DNA of 64,000 bases. Source: Branchiostoma floridae (Eukaryota; Chordata; Leptocardii; Amphioxiformes; Branchiostomatidae). Made by a program: the position numbers and the translations under genes. Shown here one piece after another: positions 58,950-64,000 of this stretch. Each line of letters starts with the position of its first letter. Position 1 is the stretch's first letter. The notes below the pieces were generated by a model. The model was not told where the DNA came from. It ran no database searches and saw only the letters and a program-made list of their open reading frames with translations. The stretch is taken from contig NC_049981.1 of assembly GCF_000003815.2 (NCBI RefSeq), forward strand, positions 20,764,505 to 20,828,504, written 5' to 3'.

Positions 58950-61900
58950 AAGACCATGATCTTAAAGATGTAGGATTGGATTTTACTGTAGCCAGAATTC
59001 TATCACTGTCAGTAGCCCCGAGCTCGGCGCCGAAGACGCTCAGGTTTTACGTCTGTGCTGCAGTTTCGACTGGCTTGGTATTTGTCAAGCAGAGAAAATA
59101 AGTCTGCGGTGAGAAAAGTAATTTAGGCTAGCGGTGGCTGAAAATAGAAGCAAACTGAATCAAGCGACAACTTTAAAACGAGTGATCAAATAAAGACCTC
59201 ACTATTACATTACACGAGGTATAGCCCTTTTCTTTGCCATATGAAATAAATGGGGGCCCGATGGTATAAAAAGAGGAGGGGAAAGATAGCTCCAAGCTGG
59301 CGTCTGATAATGATATAACGTTACCATTGGGAACTGCCTTCGTGATCGTGTCCTATCACATCATTGCTCAGGAATTCCCAAGGAAAATAAACATATCACC
59401 GAACAGCCTCCTTGATAAGTAGACCCAGCACGGCATGGAGATCCTTGTAGATTCACACAGGAATCACCAGCTTAAAGCTGGGGAAAAACTATTCCACACC
59501 ATGAGGTGTGAATCACTTTCAGGTTCCTTCAAGGCATGTTCACATGGACCAGAAACTAGAGAATGGATGTGTGGCTTAAGACGCCGAAAGGTTGAGATCT
59601 GCAAGACGATAGCGAAGCAAGGGTCGTCAATTTTTAACACACGGTACTCGGAGGCATGCCAACTTGGACACATACACTCGAGGAGAGAAGTCAACTGCTT
59701 ATTGGTACAACTACAAGCACTGAATAAATGAAACCCTTCTTCTTGTTCTTTTCATCCTGACAGACGTTCAGTTACAGTGGACTCTGCAGTGTTATATGAA
59801 ACCCATGTTATTATTAAAAGTAACATTTCTTGAGTGCTTTAACACAATTTTATCATGTAAGGACCTCCCACAAGCGTTCTACGTGGGGGCTTTGAAGAAA
59901 TATATACCCGATGGCAACTACAAAGACTCAAAGAGTTGACAGTGGGCTGGGACACAGTTAAGCCCCCGAAGTCTATCATTCAGGAATGGGAAAACTAGTA
60001 AGAAAACTTTCTCAGGCAGCTATCAGAACTGTTCAAACATTTATAAAGCCCTGTAAGTAGTAGTCACACCACCTGTACCATGGAACCTGGTAGTGTGTGT
60101 TCTCGGACACTTATGCGGACACGCGTAAAATAGGCAGGGGCGTCACACTTGTCATAAATGCCTACGTAAGCAAAGTATTATGCGTGATGAGAAAATATCA
60201 TAGATAAGAGACGTAGCCATTTCTTGCAAATTACGGTGCTTTATATTGGCATATCAAGACAAGTAACAATTGTGTTATACTCGCCTTCATTTACCCCGAG
60301 CACGACAATTTCATATACTTCACGATTAGAAATAATCAAAGTTCAATTCGCGCTAAAAATGGAGATAGAAACAAGAGCAAACTGACACCTTTAACCGCTA
60401 TATCAAATCAGAAAACAAAACATGGCGCTGACGTTCAGCAAACGTATCTAATTGAGCTGAACCAGTGTTTCCAAGAGACGGGGCAGCTGAAAGAATAACC
60501 CTGAGTGAGCCGGATATCATAGCTATCAATCAGCATACAGAAGTGATGCGCTGTTCTTTGCTGTATCGTCATTGTGATAGTAGAAAACATCCTGAAGAAG
60601 AGCGATCGAGGGACAAAAATGAAAGCAACGACGATAGCACCACAATGTACCACCTTATGGACCGGTCAAGATACAGAAAAGAGCCAGAATATATACTGTT
60701 TCACCAGGATACTGGCACAAGGCTTGTAGTAGGTATCAAATTCAATGTAGCAGGTATCTTACACACACACATACGTATCGAACAAGCTACTAGTAAATAT
60801 CCAACATGCAGGTTTATCAGTGGCTGCACGCGGCAATAAATCATAACAAGTGCCAGACATACTGTCTGCTGCATGGAAAGTATCAATAACACAATCAGGG
60901 CTGACAGTTCCCCTCCTTCACACCAAGACATGCTTGGAAAGGGTTTTCGGCAAGGCTGATGAAGAGTGGAATGGTGGCGGTAAAGTAATTGCAGGAAATC
61001 AATGGCGGCAAACGAGGGTGGGGACATAACGTTATTTAGTGGCCTGCAACTTCGACAAGCTTGACGTCGAGTACGGAAACCATTTTAATCCCTAGACTTA
61101 TTTCAGAGCGTCAGCCATACTAACATACCGCCGTAGAACATAAACGTTTTACAAGAAATTGGTGACGTTCGAAAAATGCAATACTGGGACAAAAAACGCT
61201 CAGTAGAACACACGATGTCGCACCACGACCTTCCAAGACGACAGGACGCAGCATTCCACAGTAGACCGAAGCATTTTTTTTACCTTTGTAGTTATATCAA
61301 TCCGCACCAACATCTAGTGACAGTACAAGTGAAGCTAAAACGTCACAGGCCTACAAGCACCAAATACAAATGTATAACAATCATACAAGTTGATATTCAA
61401 TGGATAAGTGCCCCTCTTAGCTCTCAAAAATGCTTATTTGAAAGATGAACGCGGAGGCCTTTTTTGTGTCTGCACATGTATAAAGTCTGTCCTGGGCAGT
61501 AATGCGACCGTCTGTCATCGAGCCATGTGACATGGGGTCTGCATGTAATTTTCCCCAATACTTTGCAATCCCATTTTAATTTCAAAAAGTGGAGAAACCA
61601 ATTTTTCACCTGGATCTAGCGGAAACCGAAAGAAGCTTCACTGAATTGATTTAAAAAACAACACTGAATTGAATTTCCTCAGCTTAGGACGAAACGTAAC
61701 CAGGATTTCCACATGCGGAGCCTTTCAAGAATGTTTGGGTGGCGTCATGTCAGCTGGCACAAATCTGGTGTGAAATCTCTCTTGGGTTGTTTCCGCTCTT
61801 ACTTTATGTTTTGGGCCCCCAGGTACCTCACAAGTTGTTCTGTTTGATATGTTCTGTGGCGATATGAAAGTGTGGTTACCGTTTTTAATTGATGTCAGTG

Positions 61901-62255
61901 ACAGAATTATGGTTTTGGATAGTGAGAGCCCAGATTTCTTGTTGATGTGGTGGGTCCGACCCCCAATCCCAATTTTCCCGTCATCTTTTGACTCTCTTTG
62001 TGATAGTTTGTTATCAATACTTTCAATGGCGTGTCATGTCTCTTTGAAACCGAGACCTCGGCCGACGGGGACTGCATTTGATCAGTGGTAATTTGTTCAA
62101 CTTAGTTAGATGGGTTGACTGGATATTTAGTCATCTATTTATCTGTTGTCTTGGCTGTTCAGAACGTTCAGCCGGAGTCGAACAATATAAATTTGACAGG
62201 AACAGGGTGTTGATAAGCCCTTTCACAGAGTTAACAACGCATGTGCCTCGACAGA
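58950..62255. other. Intergenic DNA without a supported gene
   Basis: A textbook TATAAAAAG lies at 59265-59273. It is followed 160 bp later by a 98-aa frame (59435-59731) whose stop is next to AATAAA, but the frame has no recognised domain. Frame 60465-60839 (124 aa) is likewise unsupported. Confidence 0.35.
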
Positions 62256-62261
62256 AATTCT

Positions 62262-62395
62262 AGGTAATATGTCAAAGGTAAAGTCCCACAAAAAGAGACC
62301 AAAGCCCGTTTGGTCGTTGTTATGCAAATCGAAACAATGGTGGAGACAAGGACTGTTTTCTTTTTCGAGGCCTTTACCTTTGGCATATTACTTAG
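62262..62395. mobile_element. Small MITE or foldback element, about 130 bp
   Basis: TAGGTAATATGTCAAAGGTA on the left and TACCTTTGGCATATTACTTA on the right form an inverted repeat of about 22 bp with two mismatches. Confidence 0.65.
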
Positions 62396-62399
62396 AATT

Positions 62400-63325
62400 C
62401 CTGTTGTCCACTTCTCTAATGAGGGTTGTTGATATGCTCTCTGCCTCTTTTAGTTCTCTCAGTCATCCTCTTAATTGTTCAATATTCTAGCTTTCTGCAA
62501 TGTCGTTTGGATTCAAAATGAATGTGCTGAAAGACCTCGGAGTCCACAGAACTGGACTGTCTATATATGTTCTATATACATGTATTGTTCTAGAAACCTG
62601 GTCTTAAAAGACCGTTCAGGGTCACCTATGTACGACTATTTGCAGGGTCCATCGATGTTTTGACCTGGTACGGGATGTGATAAACGACACCACATCTGTT
62701 TGACTGGTTGCTGATGTCACGGTTCCGCTCACGGGACGTGACGTATGCTTCGGGTCATTTCAACTTGAGAAGGACCAAAGTTTTTTTAGTAAGAGCTTTT
62801 ATTTGCTTGTGTTTAAAATTTTTACAATGTTAATTACTGTCACGTATATGACTTTTTATATGTAGATAGCTTAAATAATGACGCACATAATAAGATACTG
62901 ATTATGAAAATAAACTATCGTAATTTGCATAATCAACTAGGAATGTTTATAAATCCACTGCACCACAGGATAGGACTTTAAACTTGTTAATTCATCAACT
63001 GTTCTAATACGTCTGTTGAAATATGCTTGATAAGATTACAAAGCCCACAGGTTGTTCAAATGACCATAAGAAAAAGGCTGATTCTTTTCTGAGCTGGGCG
63101 CCCAGTGATGATAAGTAAACCTATCATGGTAGTGTGTGTATTCATTACATTGTGATCTCAGTGGTTGCTTACCTACACATAGACATGGTAAATGGGCCCA
63201 ATCGTTTTATCATATATTGACATTGTTTGCCAGCCACCCTGCATACAGATGTTGTACAATTCAAAGTTTTGCTGAAAATTCCGATTCACTGTTACAGTAG
63301 CAATCAATGCCCAGAATCCAAATTA
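62400..63325. other. Intergenic DNA without a supported gene
   Basis: No supported coding sequence and no bounded element. Confidence 0.4.
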
Positions 63326-63334
63326 AATTGTGCC

Positions 63335-63495
63335 CTTGCAACTCTTACTTGCCAAATATAGGGCAAGTTGGTAATGACAAGAAAGAAACGACAGGATTTA
63401 ACCAATGTCCCCAAAAGTGCTTTCTAAACCCTCATTACCCCTGTGATGGTCCTTTGTGGGATTCAATTGGATTCATCGGATTTAAACATGGGGAC
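63335..63495 (+). repeat. Local dispersed duplication, copy 2
   Basis: GGGCAAGTTGGTAATGACAA, AGAAAGAAACGACAGGATTT, AAGTGCTTTCTAAACC and AATTGGATTCATCGGATTTA match copy 1 at 58775-58945. Confidence 0.7.
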
Positions 63496-63499
63496 CCTG

Positions 63500-64000
63500 G
63501 TTAACACCATAATGAAATAGAGATTGTATAACGTTCATAGCGTCCATACTTCTAGCAGGCCTAACCTGGGGGCGGACGACGTTGTACGTTAGTATTGTAG
63601 CTTTCTTGGTACTTAGTATACAAAGACTAAAGAGAACAAGACTGCTCCGACTAAAAGAATAATGAATGAATATGCATGCAAAATAAAATGAATACCCTTG
63701 TCAAAACTCTTTAGAATTAAGTATTTGTATTACTTAATAAGTGTCTGATGTAGGGAATATGGGTTCTATCAATCTACAAATTTCAGGTCTCTCTGTTGTA
63801 CATACTGCATTCTACCTCAAAATGCTGTTCATCTTGTACTCTATCTTGGTTACGTTATCCGCATATTTGTTGTTCGAGAGAGGTGTGATTGTGTCTTCCT
63901 GTTTCAATACGTAATTTGTGGCAGCTGATTATCAGTTTCGTTATAATGTAGCCCAAGAGAAGCTTAGTTAAATACATTGGCTGAGCTACAGATCATTCAG
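63500..64000. other. Right end of the window, no feature seen
   Basis: AT-rich sequence with no supported exon, RNA gene or bounded repeat. Confidence 0.4.

Noticed and set aside
59265-59731. TATA box, 98-aa frame and AATAAA in a row
   Set aside because: The arrangement is suggestive of a tiny intronless gene, but the frame has no signal peptide, domain or other coding sign, and each motif is common in AT-rich DNA.
60465-60839. 124-aa plus-strand open frame
   Set aside because: No domain, overlapping open frames on the other strand, and codon use that looks random.

Overview
The window reads as animal nuclear DNA, most likely from a cephalochordate (amphioxus, Branchiostoma). The genes are intron-rich, with GT-AG introns of a few hundred bases to a few kilobases. 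The two receptors belong to the chordate/bilaterian RFamide-receptor group. Intergenic DNA is full of small inverted-repeat transposons and tRNA-derived SINEs, and there are four runs of N (5900-5999, 10900-11095, 13116-13837, 18901-19000). The species call is inference from this style and was not tested by a search.

Three protein-coding genes can be supported. (1) On the minus strand, 7245 down to position 1 and running off the left edge, is the 5' part of a large DUF4062-NACHT ATPase of the nephrocystin-3 / TPR-repeat STAND type. Nine exons were rebuilt by hand; most of one further exon is lost in the gap at 5900-5999. Its N-terminus begins M-G-C-S, a predicted myristoylation/palmitoylation signal. 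(2) On the minus strand, 14392 to 11193, is a complete four-coding-exon rhodopsin-class GPCR of 387 aa resembling neuropeptide FF receptors. (3) On the plus strand, 44613 to 48124, is a complete three-coding-exon GPCR of 357 aa of the same family. The two receptors are divergently oriented, about 30 kb apart, and share two intron positions and phases. Both keep the acidic residue at TM6 position 6.59 that contacts the C-terminal Arg-Phe-amide of ligands in this family. They look like an old local duplication.

The 30 kb between the receptors and the 16 kb after the second one hold no gene I can defend. They hold repeats: two piggyBac-like elements with TTAA ends (35101-35354 and 50958-51911), several MITEs or foldback elements, two tRNA-derived SINE families, a dispersed repeat beginning TTACCTCC, LINE 3' tails, and several local duplications. 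One duplicated block (22001-22315 and 24215-24552) carries an exon-like reading frame conserved between two decayed copies. A candidate promoter with a CRE-like site, a TATA-like box and a splice donor lies at 25985-26201 on the plus strand. It could belong to an untranslated first exon, possibly of the second receptor.
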